Shown in pieces: positions 14,627 to 23,711 of a stretch of DNA of 39,396 nucleotides. This stretch comes from a virus: IMG/VR virus record IMGVR_UViG_3300025818_000050, positions 1 through 39,396 of that record. The stretch is one strand, 5' to 3'. The notes beneath the pieces are model-generated. The model was not told where the DNA came from. It saw only the letters and a list, made by a program, of their open reading frames with translations, and ran no database searches. A program made the translations under genes and the position numbers. The stretch's first letter is position 1. Every line of letters starts with the position of its first letter.

Positions 14627-17605
14627 TTAGTCATCAAATGATGCGCCGGTAGAGGCAATCACGAAGTCGATCGCAATGTATTCGATCGCACGTGCTGGCT
14701 TCACCATGATTTTCGCATACATGATGTTTTGATCAATAAGATCGGGGGTTGTTGTTGACTCATCAAGAATCAACTTGTAGTCAGAGATACCGAAGTTACT
14801 CTTAACATTTGCAAGGAACGGTTCAACAAGACCGATGAAGCGGTTCCATGTAGTTTGGACATTCTGCTCAAAGAGAATTTGTGTAGAGATTCTGGAGATT
14901 TCCTTCTTGAGGTAGATAACCAGTCTTCTCACATTGATTCTATCAAGTGCAGATTGACTTTCTTGGAGGGTTTTCTGACCGAAGACCACAATTCCGGTTG
15001 ATGGGAAAGAGGCGATCGGGTTGATGTTGGCTTCGTAAAGAAGATCTCTTTGCTTAGAGGTGAGCTTCTCAGTAACAGAACTAATTGGAATACCAGCAGC
15101 GCCATCGGAGAGTCCGCCTCTGTTAAAGCCCGCAGGTGCAAACCAAAGCTGTGCTTTTCTTTCTGAGCTAGCTAGCACACCGAGCATTGCGGCACTTGGT
15201 GGAAGCCAGACAGCAGCACCGGTTCTTTCATCTCTTGTTTGTACCCAAGGGTAGAAGGTGCAGCCGTAAGAAGAGTTAATTCTTCTGTCTCTAAGCGCAG
15301 TTGCTGCCGCCGTTGGAGTGGTAGCAATACGAGATGCCTTCGTGCTCCTAGTGCTGTAGTTGCCTTCTGCCGCTGGTAAGTACACATCGGGGAGGTCGAT
15401 AACTGCGAGGGCGTCCGCTCTTTCTTCGCACACGTTGATCATATGCTGAGTAAGAGATGTATTGGTAAGTCCGGGCATTGCAAGAAGGTTGGTTTCTACA
15501 ACCTCTGGATCTGCTACGGTATCGATTGCTCTCTTAATAGTGTAGTAAGCGGCGCTCGTCTTTTCTGTACCGCTGCTCATACCATCGTTGTAGAGAGGAT
15601 CGGGAAGTTTAATGTTGAAGCCGTCAAATCCACCCCACAGCGGCGCGGTGAAGTTGTTGAATCCGGCATCAATAAGATCCTTGTAGGTCTTTCCGGAGAG
15701 TGCCGTGTATGATGTTGCATCGGCTCTCGAACCAGAGCGGTAGAACATTGTCGGATCTCCAACACCAGCATTAGCATCAACAACATTATCTAAGGTGAAG
15801 ACGTATGCGAAGGAATCAAGTCCACCATATGTAGCTGCGGTCGGATCTGCCTTATCAGCAAACTGGTTTGAAAGCATAGAATGAACACCGGGGACACTTC
15901 TATCGTATCTGGTAGAGTCTGCTGTTCTGCCGACATCCATTCCGAAGAATGCGTTACGTGGGTCAGAGATACCACCATCAGAAGCAGAGTTGCGAAGTCG
16001 AACTTCTGGATAAGTCAGTTTAAGCGCGATCGTCGAACCTGTAAGTGCGCCAGATAATGCAATGTTGGTTGTTTCATCGATGTTGCTGAAGACTCCCTGA
16101 TCGGAACCGGTGAGGATTCGCATAAATACATCTGAGCCAACCGGGTTGGTCGCGAATCCGTGAATTCCCTCATCAGATACCAGCACCTCGCCAACATCCT
16201 TATACTTCGGAGGACCATAGTAACCGAACGGAAGAAGAGTCTCCATACCAGAAGCACCAGCAGCAACGTCTGCGGCAACATCAACATAGATGTACTTGGA
16301 CTGGTTCGGGTACTCACCGTAAGTCTTAAGTCTTCTCTCGCTCTCAACCCAAGCAGTGTATTGATCACCAATCTTGCGACCAATATAGTTAGCAGATGAT
16401 GGATCAAGGTTACAGTTATCGAATCTCTCAAGGATTTGTTGTGCGCCATCTGTATCAGAGATAGAGCGAACAAGAACCGAGAATGAACCATAGTCAGTTG
16501 TGCTGTTGTTTGAGTAGCGAATGTTAGAGATAGAAATCTTAACATTGTTGTTCAACCAAGCACCGTGTCCACGACCAATAAGTCGGAATAACTTTGTGGT
16601 CTTGCTAACAACGTTGAAGTCACCAGCAACACCAGTATCTTGGCTAATGAACCAGCCAGCGACTGCTTCGCGGGCTTGTGCAGTGGAGCCGTATCGGTTT
16701 GCTGGAGAGGTATCTGTTGAACTACTAAGGTGGATCGGAAGGATAACTCCAAACATTGCAGAAGACACGTTACTAACTGAATCTCTAATTTCTTGTTCGT
16801 ATGACTCACCAAGCCAGTATGATAATTCAGATGCCTCTGGGTAGAAGTTACCGCTCGGTGCTAATTGAGGGTTCGTGTTAAACACTCTGCGAATAAAGTT
16901 TTGGCTGTTATCGTCTAAGTTGAAGTCGTATACTCTTTCGGTACCAGTGTCTCCGCTGCTCCAAACTGCCTTGAAGAGACCATTGCTATCTGATTCGATA
17001 ACAGTTCCGATTGCCTTGTAGTTAACACGGTCAGCAGAAGATCCAGAGCCAATTGCGTTTCCAGAAAGCATCATCATACCAGAGTCCAAATACCAAACCG
17101 CAGCCAATGAGGCAGTGTTAGCGGTTCGGGTAACGTCGATGGAGCCAGTTGAATCTAAACTTGCAGAAGCCATAACGAATAAACCGAAAGCACCACCACC
17201 AGCAGCGCCTATCAAGTTATCGGTACGCCAGCCAGCTTGTGCTTGACCCGCACCAGCACTGAAACCTGTTGCGTCTGGGTGCTGATGACCAAGTGTTCTA
17301 ACATAAGTAAGAGGTGCTACACCAGCGTTCAAGAAGCCTTTTGCTGCGTAGGTACCGTAGATGGGGGATTGGATATCCTGACCGTCACGGTAGACGTCTC
17401 CGCCTGCTTGACCTGGGACAGTGTCTCCAAACATGCTAACGAAATCAGAGTAAGCCTCAACCTTGATCGGCTGCATAGCTAAACCGCTGGTAGCACGACC
17501 GATAACCGTGGGTCCAATGACATCGGGTCTTCTCGGGATAAAAGAGTTATCAATCTCGTTGATGAAAACTCCGGGGGAAACAAATTTAAATTTCTTTACT
17601 GACAT
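14627..17605 (-). CDS. 18: Tail sheath protein (gp18-like), enlarged
   Basis: A 992-residue contractile sheath subunit. The N-terminus has the sheath signature SPGVFINEIDNSFIP, GPTVIGRATSGLA and the YAAKGFLNAGVAPLTYVR segment (about 85-104). The C-terminal third is the conserved core: FYPWVQTRDE, WLPPSAAMLGVLA, NINPIASFPSTGIVVFGQKTLQ, INVRRLVIYLKKEI and FEQN. The core domains interlock around the tube and rearrange on contraction. T4 gp18 has 659 residues, so the extra 300 or so lie in the middle (about 110-650), presumably surface-exposed insertion domains. The ATG at 17605 is preceded by AGAGGA. An ACTATTTA element lies 54 bases upstream. The gene is well conserved in reading frame throughout. 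Confidence 0.95.
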   Translation of the reverse strand: MSVKKFKFVSPGVFINEIDNSFIPRRPDVIGPTVIGRATSGLAMQPIKVEAYSDFVSMFGDTVPGQAGGDVYRDGQDIQSPIYGTYAAKGFLNAGVAPLTYVRTLGHQHPDATGFSAGAGQAQAGWRTDNLIGAAGGGAFGLFVMASASLDSTGSIDVTRTANTASLAAVWYLDSGMMMLSGNAIGSGSSADRVNYKAIGTVIESDSNGLFKAVWSSGDTGTERVYDFNLDDNSQNFIRRVFNTNPQLAPSGNFYPEASELSYWLGESYEQEIRDSVSNVSSAMFGVILPIHLSSSTDTSPANRYGSTAQAREAVAGWFISQDTGVAGDFNVVSKTTKLFRLIGRGHGAWLNNNVKISISNIRYSNNSTTDYGSFSVLVRSISDTDGAQQILERFDNCNLDPSSANYIGRKIGDQYTAWVESERRLKTYGEYPNQSKYIYVDVAADVAAGASGMETLLPFGYYGPPKYKDVGEVLVSDEGIHGFATNPVGSDVFMRILTGSDQGVFSNIDETTNIALSGALTGSTIALKLTYPEVRLRNSASDGGISDPRNAFFGMDVGRTADSTRYDRSVPGVHSMLSNQFADKADPTAATYGGLDSFAYVFTLDNVVDANAGVGDPTMFYRSGSRADATSYTALSGKTYKDLIDAGFNNFTAPLWGGFDGFNIKLPDPLYNDGMSSGTEKTSAAYYTIKRAIDTVADPEVVETNLLAMPGLTNTSLTQHMINVCEERADALAVIDLPDVYLPAAEGNYSTRSTKASRIATTPTAAATALRDRRINSSYGCTFYPWVQTRDERTGAAVWLPPSAAMLGVLASSERKAQLWFAPAGFNRGGLSDGAAGIPISSVTEKLTSKQRDLLYEANINPIASFPSTGIVVFGQKTLQESQSALDRINVRRLVIYLKKEISRISTQILFEQNVQTTWNRFIGLVEPFLANVKSNFGISDYKLILDESTTTPDLIDQNIMYAKIMVKPARAIEYIAIDFVIASTGASFDD

Positions 17606-17659
17606 GATTAGACAATCCTCTTGTATTTATTTGTCTTGAAAGACGTAACAATCATTACC

Positions 17660-17667
17660 TAAATAGT
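17660..17667 (-). promoter_or_regulatory. ACTATTTA promoter-like element before the sheath gene
   Basis: ACTATTTA on the coding strand in the 117-base gap between the neck gene and the sheath gene, 54 bases before the sheath start codon. Apart from a second A/T-rich stretch (ACAAATAAATACAAG) nearer the start, I see no other feature in this gap. Confidence 0.5.
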
Positions 17668-17722
17668 GTTTTGCATTTCAAAAGGATGAACGAACAATAT
17701 AAATTAAAGTTTAGTTCCTGAA

Positions 17723-18598
17723 TTAATCTTCCAAAAACGACGGCTGACCAGGAATTACTGCGGACTCTCTGGGGAAAGTTACCTCTACAACACTCTCATC
17801 GACCTTTACTATGGGTCGATCATCATTATCTCCCTCGCCAATTAGATAACCTAAAACACGTATATTAATTGCTGTTTCGAACATCCTCATATCCTCTGCG
17901 AGGTTTGATGCATTGTTATTGTGGGTGAACGTTTGGTCAATGAATGACTCATATATGTGCCCATTCCTTCTCATAAGGAAAGAATTTATTTGTCCTGTTC
18001 TCGTCATAAAGGGCTGCATCAACTGGTTCATTTGTTCTTGGTATTCAGTTTTAATTGTTATCTTGTATTCTACATTAACATAGACAGGGATAGGAATGGA
18101 CAAACTTTGGATAACCACTCTTTTGTTGACTCTCGGGAAATGCTGTTGTAGTGTTCCCTCGGTATTGGTTCTTGTTCCAGCAGCGACGGCAAAGTTACGA
18201 GTTTTATCTTGTTTTACTCTTCTCGCAATAACCATTCTACCGCTTCTGCCTTTGTGATCTTGCGAAAAGGTGTGCGCTTGGAACGATCCTTTGCGATCGG
18301 GATCTTTGATAATGTTCGCTCTTTCAACGCTAATAAGCGGAAGAACTAAACTGCCTCTTTCGTCTCGTAAGGACTTTTCATTTTTTATTTGGAATGCGCG
18401 TTCTGGTGCTTGCCATAAAACTGGAACTCTCTCGTAGCCAGCGTTTGTTTTTGCGGATAAGTCAAGATCCTCTTTGACCCACGACATTAGCGCCATATCA
18501 ATTGTCTCTATGGTTGAGGAAAGCATTCCTATTTCTTTTAATGTAACATCTGTTGCCTCTGGGGGCAACTGTGCAAAGTCAAAGTTATCAGGTAGCAT
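17723..18598 (-). CDS. Neck or tail-completion protein
   Basis: A 291-residue structural protein without membrane segments. Notable parts are SIPIPVYVNVEYKITIKTEYQEQMNQLMQPF, then the NGHIYESFIDQTF segment and the MFETAINIRVLGYLIGEG segment in the last third. It ends with EVTFPRES. I do not recognise a named family with certainty. Position between connector genes and sheath suggests a tail-completion, sheath-stabilising or neck role (like T4 gp3, gp15 or gp14). I chose the ATG at 18598 because AGAGGA lies seven bases upstream and the overlap with the previous gene is then only 11 bases. A longer frame to 18655 exists but has no comparable site. Confidence 0.8.
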   Translation of the reverse strand: MLPDNFDFAQLPPEATDVTLKEIGMLSSTIETIDMALMSWVKEDLDLSAKTNAGYERVPVLWQAPERAFQIKNEKSLRDERGSLVLPLISVERANIIKDPDRKGSFQAHTFSQDHKGRSGRMVIARRVKQDKTRNFAVAAGTRTNTEGTLQQHFPRVNKRVVIQSLSIPIPVYVNVEYKITIKTEYQEQMNQLMQPFMTRTGQINSFLMRRNGHIYESFIDQTFTHNNNASNLAEDMRMFETAINIRVLGYLIGEGDNDDRPIVKVDESVVEVTFPRESAVIPGQPSFLED

Positions 18599-19076
18599 CG
18601 AATAGTCCTCTTCTTGCTCGCTTGCAGATCGCAACGACTTCAAATGTATGATCAACTTGACCGAACAGTTTTCTGTCTTCCGATAACTTAACTATCTCGT
18701 AATATGTTTTACCATATAAAACAAAGTCTCCCTCGCGGACAAAGACATCCTGATCTTCTGTGAGTCTTCTTCTGTGGAAGTATACTGTAATAGCGTATTC
18801 TTTGTCCACGCCCACATCTTGAAGATACGATGTCGCTTCTTCATCAAACTTAACCAAAGCATAAACTCTAACTGGTGGGAGATATGTTTTCTCTATTGCT
18901 TCTCCGTAGAGTTCGTGGAAGTTTGTTGTTTCCATATCAATAGAGTAGTAAAGGATCTGTTGTCCGATAACCTTTTCAATAAGTTCATCGTTAACCTGCT
19001 TTACTAGATCTCGCTCTTTCTTTCCTAAGAAGAGCGGTGGGGGCGGCTGCTCTGGTCTGTTCCATTCATTTGACAT
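18588..19076 (-). CDS. Head-tail connector / neck protein (gp14 position)
   Basis: A 162-residue protein. After a Pro-rich start (RPEQPPPPLFLGKKERDLVKQV) come a helix and a small beta-rich domain: GQQILYYSID, LPPVRVYALVKFDEEA, YAITVYFHRRRLTED, VREGDFVLYGKTYYEIVKL and HTFEVVAICKRAR. This is the general build of head-completion or stopper proteins that bridge the portal ring and the tail. It lies between the gp13-like gene and another neck gene, with gaps of 5 bases upstream and an 11-base overlap downstream, so the three are probably translated as a unit. Correspondence to T4 gp14 is by position only. Confidence 0.75.
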   Translation of the reverse strand: MSNEWNRPEQPPPPLFLGKKERDLVKQVNDELIEKVIGQQILYYSIDMETTNFHELYGEAIEKTYLPPVRVYALVKFDEEATSYLQDVGVDKEYAITVYFHRRRLTEDQDVFVREGDFVLYGKTYYEIVKLSEDRKLFGQVDHTFEVVAICKRARRGLFDAT

Positions 19077-19081
19077 TTATA

Positions 19082-20356
19082 TTACCCCACGAAAATTGGT
19101 AAAGGAGAGTTCTTAAATAAGTTCTGCGCTGCGTCTGCTGTTTCTGCGTCGTACTTGGCGAGTTCTTTGTATTCAGTCTCCTTCAACATATCCATTAACT
19201 TATCTTTTAGTTGTTGCTGCTCGTCCTTTGCTTGCGATAAAAGATCGGAGTGGTTCAGTGTGACTGACTCTCCGGGGATCGGGATAGTTGTAAACTTGCC
19301 TCGGATCTGACCAAGCATTTCTTTGCAGAGCGCGAGACAATACTTTCTGATCCACTGTTTACCGATAGCATTGATGTTCTCATATGGAATGTTATCAAAA
19401 GGCAATGTGTTTATATTGTTAACACCGTCTACACCATCCTCGTATTCAGAGTTGGGTGTAAAAACATCCATATCCTGTACATAGAACCTGACCCACATGC
19501 TATCCACTGACGTGAAGTCCCAGTGACCGGGCTCTGGATACAGTCTTAAATTGTTGTTTATGATCTCATAAGAATAATGAGATGTGCGTGTATAGATGTT
19601 GTCTTCATACATAATTGCTTGAAGCTTGTTTTGCCACGTTGGTATCAGTTCGAATGTTGAGTCATCAGAAAATTGACCGTATGTGGTCATATTACCCACA
19701 ACACCGATACCACCATAGTAACCAAAGAATCTCCACATAGCTCTTGGAGTCTTATAATATACTTTTGTTATTATAACTCTCTTGCCGTCCACTTTACCAG
19801 AAAATGGAACTGAACGACCCTGGTCATCCACGCCGGCAGCCGAGGCGCTATTAATGATCTCTTGTAGATCATAGTCTTGTCTCTTTGCTGTCGGCTTAAA
19901 GGAAGCCGAGTACTGCGGGATAGTTCCTCCGACTCCAGCCATAGCCGCCATACCATCGCCAACTTTATTAGCGTATGAAGATTGAAACCTTGGGTAACGC
20001 AAGTTACCACTAACAGGACCAGTCAACAACACACCATCGTGATCAAAAGTTCCTGTTGTGTTCCCAAGTGCAGTCGATATTACATTCTTGCTTTGGTGCA
20101 AGTTAATGATATATGAGTACTCCAACACAGCTTCTTCATAAGCAGCATATACATTTGACGGAGTAAGTTCAATATCGACAACATCGCCACCAAGCTTCTT
20201 ATAAACATAAGCAACTTGGTCTGATGCGCCACTTAAGAAGTTTGCGGAAGCAGTGTATATGCCGAACGGGCACGCAGCACTAACAGCGTCGGCTGATCCA
20301 GTAGACGTTAGTACGATCGCGCTCTGAGTTGATTTTGGACTTAAATTCGTTGGCAC
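19082..20356 (-). CDS. Neck/head-completion adaptor protein (gp13-like)
   Basis: A 424-residue protein. The N-terminal 75 or so residues are Ser/Thr/Ala-rich. A helical segment then reads PSNVYAAYEEAVLEYSYIINLHQSKNV (about 66-92). A beta-rich middle includes RAMWRFFGYYGGIGVVGNM. The C-terminal helical region reads IRKYCLALCKEMLGQIRGKF and DEQQQLKDKLMDMLKETEY. The adaptor-like helices at both ends and the location straight after the capsid module fit the gp13-type neck protein that closes the filled head. The start is GTG at 20354-20356 with GGAGA nine bases upstream. No in-frame ATG competes near it. Function by position and general build, not by a diagnostic motif. Confidence 0.75.
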   Translation of the reverse strand: MPTNLSPKSTQSAIVLTSTGSADAVSAACPFGIYTASANFLSGASDQVAYVYKKLGGDVVDIELTPSNVYAAYEEAVLEYSYIINLHQSKNVISTALGNTTGTFDHDGVLLTGPVSGNLRYPRFQSSYANKVGDGMAAMAGVGGTIPQYSASFKPTAKRQDYDLQEIINSASAAGVDDQGRSVPFSGKVDGKRVIITKVYYKTPRAMWRFFGYYGGIGVVGNMTTYGQFSDDSTFELIPTWQNKLQAIMYEDNIYTRTSHYSYEIINNNLRLYPEPGHWDFTSVDSMWVRFYVQDMDVFTPNSEYEDGVDGVNNINTLPFDNIPYENINAIGKQWIRKYCLALCKEMLGQIRGKFTTIPIPGESVTLNHSDLLSQAKDEQQQLKDKLMDMLKETEYKELAKYDAETADAAQNLFKNSPLPIFVG

Positions 20357-20373
20357 TCACCGATTCTCCTATG

Positions 20374-20583
20374 TTACTTGCTGCGTCTTGATGATTTCTT
20401 AGCTTTAGCAGGCTTCATCTTGTTCTCGACAACTTCAGCTTCTGGCTCGGGGGCTTCTTCGACGGCTTCTTCTACAGCAACTGGCTCTGGAGCCTTTTCA
20501 ACAGCAGCAGGAGCCGGTGCTTCAGCGGCGGCGGGTGCTGCGTTTCTTCTTTGCAATAAGATGCGTTTCCATTTCTTACCCAT
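20374..20583 (-). CDS. Small Ala/Pro/Glu-rich protein with basic ends
   Basis: A 69-residue low-complexity protein. The N-terminus MGKKWKRILLQRRN is strongly basic. The middle is Ala/Pro/Glu/Val-rich with repeated EAPxP and VEEA units, and the end KPAKAKKSSRRSK is again basic. It is probably disordered. Function is unknown; the place between capsid and neck genes, its own ACTACTTA element, and a TAGGAG binding site suggest a virion-associated or assembly peptide. The reverse strand also has an open frame of 74 codons, which is a shadow of the repetitive codons. Confidence 0.65.
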   Translation of the reverse strand: MGKKWKRILLQRRNAAPAAAEAPAPAAVEKAPEPVAVEEAVEEAPEPEAEVVENKMKPAKAKKSSRRSK

Positions 20584-20614
20584 AATAAGTTCTCCTATAT
20601 AATAAAGGCATTAA

Positions 20615-20622
20615 TAAGTAGT
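20615..20622 (-). promoter_or_regulatory. ACTACTTA promoter-like element before the small APE-rich gene
   Basis: ACTACTTA on the coding strand, 31 bases before the start codon of the small protein and about 30 bases after the terminator behind the capsid gene. It would restart transcription for the neck genes. Confidence 0.5.
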
Positions 20623-20653
20623 TTGCCGTACAACAAAAGTGTGAGGATGTCTC

Positions 20654-20691
20654 AAAAAATAAAAAAGCCCCCTTGCCGAAACAAGGGAGCT
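20654..20691 (-). terminator. Intrinsic terminator after the major capsid gene
   Basis: A ten-base stem (AGCTCCCTTG / CAAGGGGGCT, one G-T pair) with a six-base loop, followed on the minus strand by TTTTTATTTTTT. It lies 22 bases after the capsid stop codon. It is the strongest terminator in the window and fits a very abundant transcript. Confidence 0.93.
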
Positions 20692-20713
20692 TCTTATATG
20701 AGTTTAGTGGCTA

Positions 20714-22474
20714 TTAAGCGCCGCTCTCTCCGATGAGACCGCGGACGATAACAAGACCGTACATGTCAGGACGCACCATCTTCTTAGCGTAGCGAGTCAT
20801 GACGCCCTTACGGGGTACGAAGTCTTCAGGTCCGAAGATCGTAGGAGTGGTTTGCAGTGGGACGTATGGAGCGTACACGTAACCGCTTTCAAGGAAAGAA
20901 GTTCCGCGGCGACCAACGAGAACCACGTTACGCAAGAAGTAAGGATCGACGTAAACATCGAACTTCTTAGTAAGCGCACCAACCTTCATCGCGCCGATGG
21001 AACCACGCTCGTCGTCAGCAGTGACGGAAGCACGGAAACCAGCGGTGAACTCAAGGATGTTAGCAACTTCAGGTCCGCAGACGATGAAGTTAGCACCACC
21101 ACGAAGAGTCTTGCGGTGAATTTGAGCAGAAACATCGTTGATGGTCTCAACGAGAGTCTCGTACCACTCGCTAACGGTACCGGTGAAGTCCGGAGCCTTA
21201 GCAGATGCACCAATCTCAGCACCCGTGTCGCGGTTAACGAACAAGCCCGGAGAACGTGACCAGTACTTGGTACCAGCAGTTGCACCCTTAACGAGGTCTT
21301 CAAGGATCTCACGGTCGATCTCAAGAGCAATTTGCTCAGAAAGGATCGAAGTAAGCTCGACCTCCGCATCAAGGTTGTGGTAGGCGTTAAGGTCTTGACC
21401 TAACTCCGGTGTCCACTTAGCCTTGAGCTTCTTGGTGACTGCGGTAACAGCAACGCTGTCCACCTTGATGTCGATCTCAGGGATGTTTTGGTTGTTCTCA
21501 AGACCCCATGGATCATCACCAACGACAGAACCAAGAGCACCGCCGGCGATGAAGTCATCCTTCTGCGGGAAGGTGGTGGTGTGGGCTGCGGATGCAGTAA
21601 TGATACCTTGAAGTTGAGCAGCAGTTGCCGAACCATCGTATGATGCAAGGACCATAAGACCGGTGGTTTGGCTAGAACCACTGAGACGGGTGAGACGACG
21701 AAGTTGAACACCACGCTGTCCACCACCAGCGGAACTGGTTGTGTTAAGACCTGCGTTAGAACCAGAAGCATCTTGAAGAGTAACTGCAACGAAGTCATCT
21801 TCGTTGAAGCCAGTCAAGTCGCTAACGGTGAAGGTCGCAACAGCAACAGTTGCAATACCAGATTGCGCCTCAAGCTCAGGATCGTGTTGAACAAGCTTGG
21901 GAAGCTCACCAGCAGAAGCACTGTAAATACTTGCTGTAACGAACGTAAGAGCAAGAGAAACAGAACCGGTTGGCGAAGCATAACCGTTGTTAAGGTTATA
22001 CGGACCTTCCTCGGCATCGGCTCCACTGATGACCACACCGCCTGTGATTTGCGATGCAATGCGACCACCACCGTACACGGAATCCTCGGAACCATCGGTA
22101 CCGTATCCAAGACGGGGGAGACCTGCACCGTTAGAAGAAACAGTGAAGTCAAGGAAGAAAATGAGACCACTTGGGAGACTCATTGGTTGAACAGAAACAA
22201 GATCGTTTGCGATCAAGCCTGCGAAAACACGGCGCACAATGGGGAATGCGACGGCTGCAAAGCCCTCAACATCGCCACCGGCCATGGTGGAACTCTCACG
22301 AAGAAGTTCCTTTGCTTGGTTTTCAAGCAAGCGAGCCATCGAGCCACGAGTCGAATCCGAGTCGAGACCTTCAAGAAGACCTGTCTTCTCCCACTTGGAA
22401 AGAAGAGCGGAGCCTTCGGCGCGCATATCACGGTTGACTACACCTTCAGTCAACCTTTCGATAATACTAGACAT
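20714..22474 (-). CDS. 23: Major capsid protein (gp23-like)
   Basis: A 586-residue T4 gp23-type major capsid protein. The signature lies near residues 46-115: LLENQAKELLRESSTM, GDVEGFAAVAFPIVRRVFAGLIANDLVSVQPMSLPSGLIFFLDF. Further conserved parts are KLKAKWTPELGQDLNAYHNLDAEVELTSILSEQIALEIDREIL (about 345-390), the ANFIVCGPEVANILE segment and the end YAPYVPLQTTPTIFGPEDFVPRKGVMTRYAKKM. The N-terminal 50 or so residues probably act as a scaffold-interacting peptide removed by the prohead protease, as in T4. Slightly longer than gp23 (521), with an extra Gly/Ser-rich insert around 230-300. The start has a near-perfect ribosome binding site. Confidence 0.96.
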   Translation of the reverse strand: MSSIIERLTEGVVNRDMRAEGSALLSKWEKTGLLEGLDSDSTRGSMARLLENQAKELLRESSTMAGGDVEGFAAVAFPIVRRVFAGLIANDLVSVQPMSLPSGLIFFLDFTVSSNGAGLPRLGYGTDGSEDSVYGGGRIASQITGGVVISGADAEEGPYNLNNGYASPTGSVSLALTFVTASIYSASAGELPKLVQHDPELEAQSGIATVAVATFTVSDLTGFNEDDFVAVTLQDASGSNAGLNTTSSAGGGQRGVQLRRLTRLSGSSQTTGLMVLASYDGSATAAQLQGIITASAAHTTTFPQKDDFIAGGALGSVVGDDPWGLENNQNIPEIDIKVDSVAVTAVTKKLKAKWTPELGQDLNAYHNLDAEVELTSILSEQIALEIDREILEDLVKGATAGTKYWSRSPGLFVNRDTGAEIGASAKAPDFTGTVSEWYETLVETINDVSAQIHRKTLRGGANFIVCGPEVANILEFTAGFRASVTADDERGSIGAMKVGALTKKFDVYVDPYFLRNVVLVGRRGTSFLESGYVYAPYVPLQTTPTIFGPEDFVPRKGVMTRYAKKMVRPDMYGLVIVRGLIGESGA

Positions 22475-22477
22475 TTA

Positions 22478-22488
22478 ATCACCTCCTT
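22478..22488 (-). promoter_or_regulatory. Near-perfect Shine-Dalgarno of the capsid gene
   Basis: AAGGAGGTGAT, complementary to the full 3' end of bacterial 16S rRNA, lies three bases before the capsid ATG. It is the strongest ribosome binding site in the window and fits the most abundant phage protein. It also indicates a host that uses ordinary Shine-Dalgarno initiation. Confidence 0.85.
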
Positions 22489-22499
22489 TTTTTTATAAA

Positions 22500-23678
22500 T
22501 TATGATTTTATTCCAGCTAATCGACGCATTCTATCTGAGAATGCATCTTGTGGTTGTGCTGCCTCTTTACGAGTAGCACGAATAACAGAAGCTTTATGAC
22601 CGATCGCCTCGCTAAGTGATTGTGGGCTGTGCTTAGGCTTAGCCTCCACTGCGCTTTGAAGCGTTTCAAAGATAGTCTTTGCTTCTGCTACAGAACCGGC
22701 GCTAGAAATAGCATCGACAATTTTATCTTTTTGTCGCTCATTTAAGGAGGTATTTCTCAATACTCGGTTCGTATAAAGTAAGCGAGCGTTAGAGAGGTTA
22801 ACCTCATAAAGGTTCTCCTTGATCTCTTCAACAACTTGCTTATATTTATCCAACTGCGCTTTCAATGAATTGTTCTCATCTTCAAGTTCAGTTAATGATT
22901 CGTTTAAATCTTCTTCGGAGTCGTCGTCTTCTTCGAGTGTATCATCAGATGCCTCGGCGGCTAACTCCATTTCTTGTTCGTCTTTTAATTGTGACGTAGG
23001 ACGACCTGCCCAACCGGAAAGGTCAAAGCCCATATCAGCGGTGAGCTTTTCCATAATAGCATCAACGAGAGCATCGGCATCAACTTCTTCTTCCAAGTCG
23101 TCCATTTGCTCATCGTCCGCTTCTGCTTTTGCGGCGTCGTCTTCAACATCCACGTCCATTTCTTCTTTCATTTCTTTGGCGTCTTTGGCTGCCTTCTTCA
23201 TGGGCTCTTCCTTGTCGCCATCTTTGTCTAAGTCGAGATAGTCTGGCTTAGCGCCTTCCTCGTTAAGGTCGATCTCAACTTCCTCATCCTCTTCAAGAGT
23301 CTTGGCTAATTGCTCAATTGACTCTTGGAGGGCGCCAAGGTCGATGTTAAGTTCAACTTCTTCACCAGAGTTAGGCAAGTCGGAGAGGTTGTCGCCTTCG
23401 TTCTGTGAGAAGTCGTCGGTTGCAGCGAGAGGAACTTCGTCTTCGGTTACTTCGGTGTCTGCTGGTGCTGCTTCTTCTTCGCCCAAACCTAAGTCGGGAG
23501 TTTCGGTGGGCGCGGCGTCTAGACCGGCAGCAAGATCTTCTTCTTGCTCTAAAAGTGCTTCGAGGGTCTTTTTGACCTCGTCAGAATACTTTTCAATAAT
23601 TGTGCTTTCAGCATTTTTAAGTGCGCTTTCGCGAAGTGCCTTAGCATCGACAATAGCCTCACCAAGTAAACTAGACAT
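22500..23678 (-). CDS. 22: Prohead core scaffold protein (gp22-like)
   Basis: A 392-residue, very acidic, helical scaffold protein. Residues 1-60 form charged helices (ALKNAESTIIEKYSDEVKKTLEALLEQEEDL). The middle (about 60-255) is dominated by Glu and Asp. A coiled coil follows (SLTELEDENNSLKAQLDKYKQVVEEIKENLYEVNLSNARLLYTNRVL, about 260-310), then NERQKDKIVDAISSA and a basic, Ser-rich end. T4 gp22 has the same acidic helical build and is degraded by the prohead protease once the shell is built. It sits just before the capsid gene, as in T4. An ACTATTTA element lies 33 bases upstream of a GGAGAG binding site and ATG, so scaffold and capsid probably share one transcript. Confidence 0.88.
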   Translation of the reverse strand: MSSLLGEAIVDAKALRESALKNAESTIIEKYSDEVKKTLEALLEQEEDLAAGLDAAPTETPDLGLGEEEAAPADTEVTEDEVPLAATDDFSQNEGDNLSDLPNSGEEVELNIDLGALQESIEQLAKTLEEDEEVEIDLNEEGAKPDYLDLDKDGDKEEPMKKAAKDAKEMKEEMDVDVEDDAAKAEADDEQMDDLEEEVDADALVDAIMEKLTADMGFDLSGWAGRPTSQLKDEQEMELAAEASDDTLEEDDDSEEDLNESLTELEDENNSLKAQLDKYKQVVEEIKENLYEVNLSNARLLYTNRVLRNTSLNERQKDKIVDAISSAGSVAEAKTIFETLQSAVEAKPKHSPQSLSEAIGHKASVIRATRKEAAQPQDAFSDRMRRLAGIKS

Positions 23679-23711
23679 GAATTCTCTCCTTATTTCGACA
23701 ATAATTCAAAA

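Noticed and set aside
17723-18655. Longer start for the neck protein at 18655
   Set aside because: The ATG at 18598 has AGAGGA at the right spacing and only an 11-base overlap. The extra 19 residues look like out-of-frame translation of the previous gene.
20374-20602. Plus-strand 74-codon frame opposite the small Ala/Pro/Glu-rich gene
   Set aside because: A mirror of GCN/GAN codons; the minus-strand gene has a ribosome binding site and fits the operon direction.
21668-22498. Plus-strand frame of 276 codons opposite the major capsid gene
   Set aside because: A shadow caused by the strong codon bias of the capsid gene; composition is Thr/Arg/Cys-rich without domain sense.
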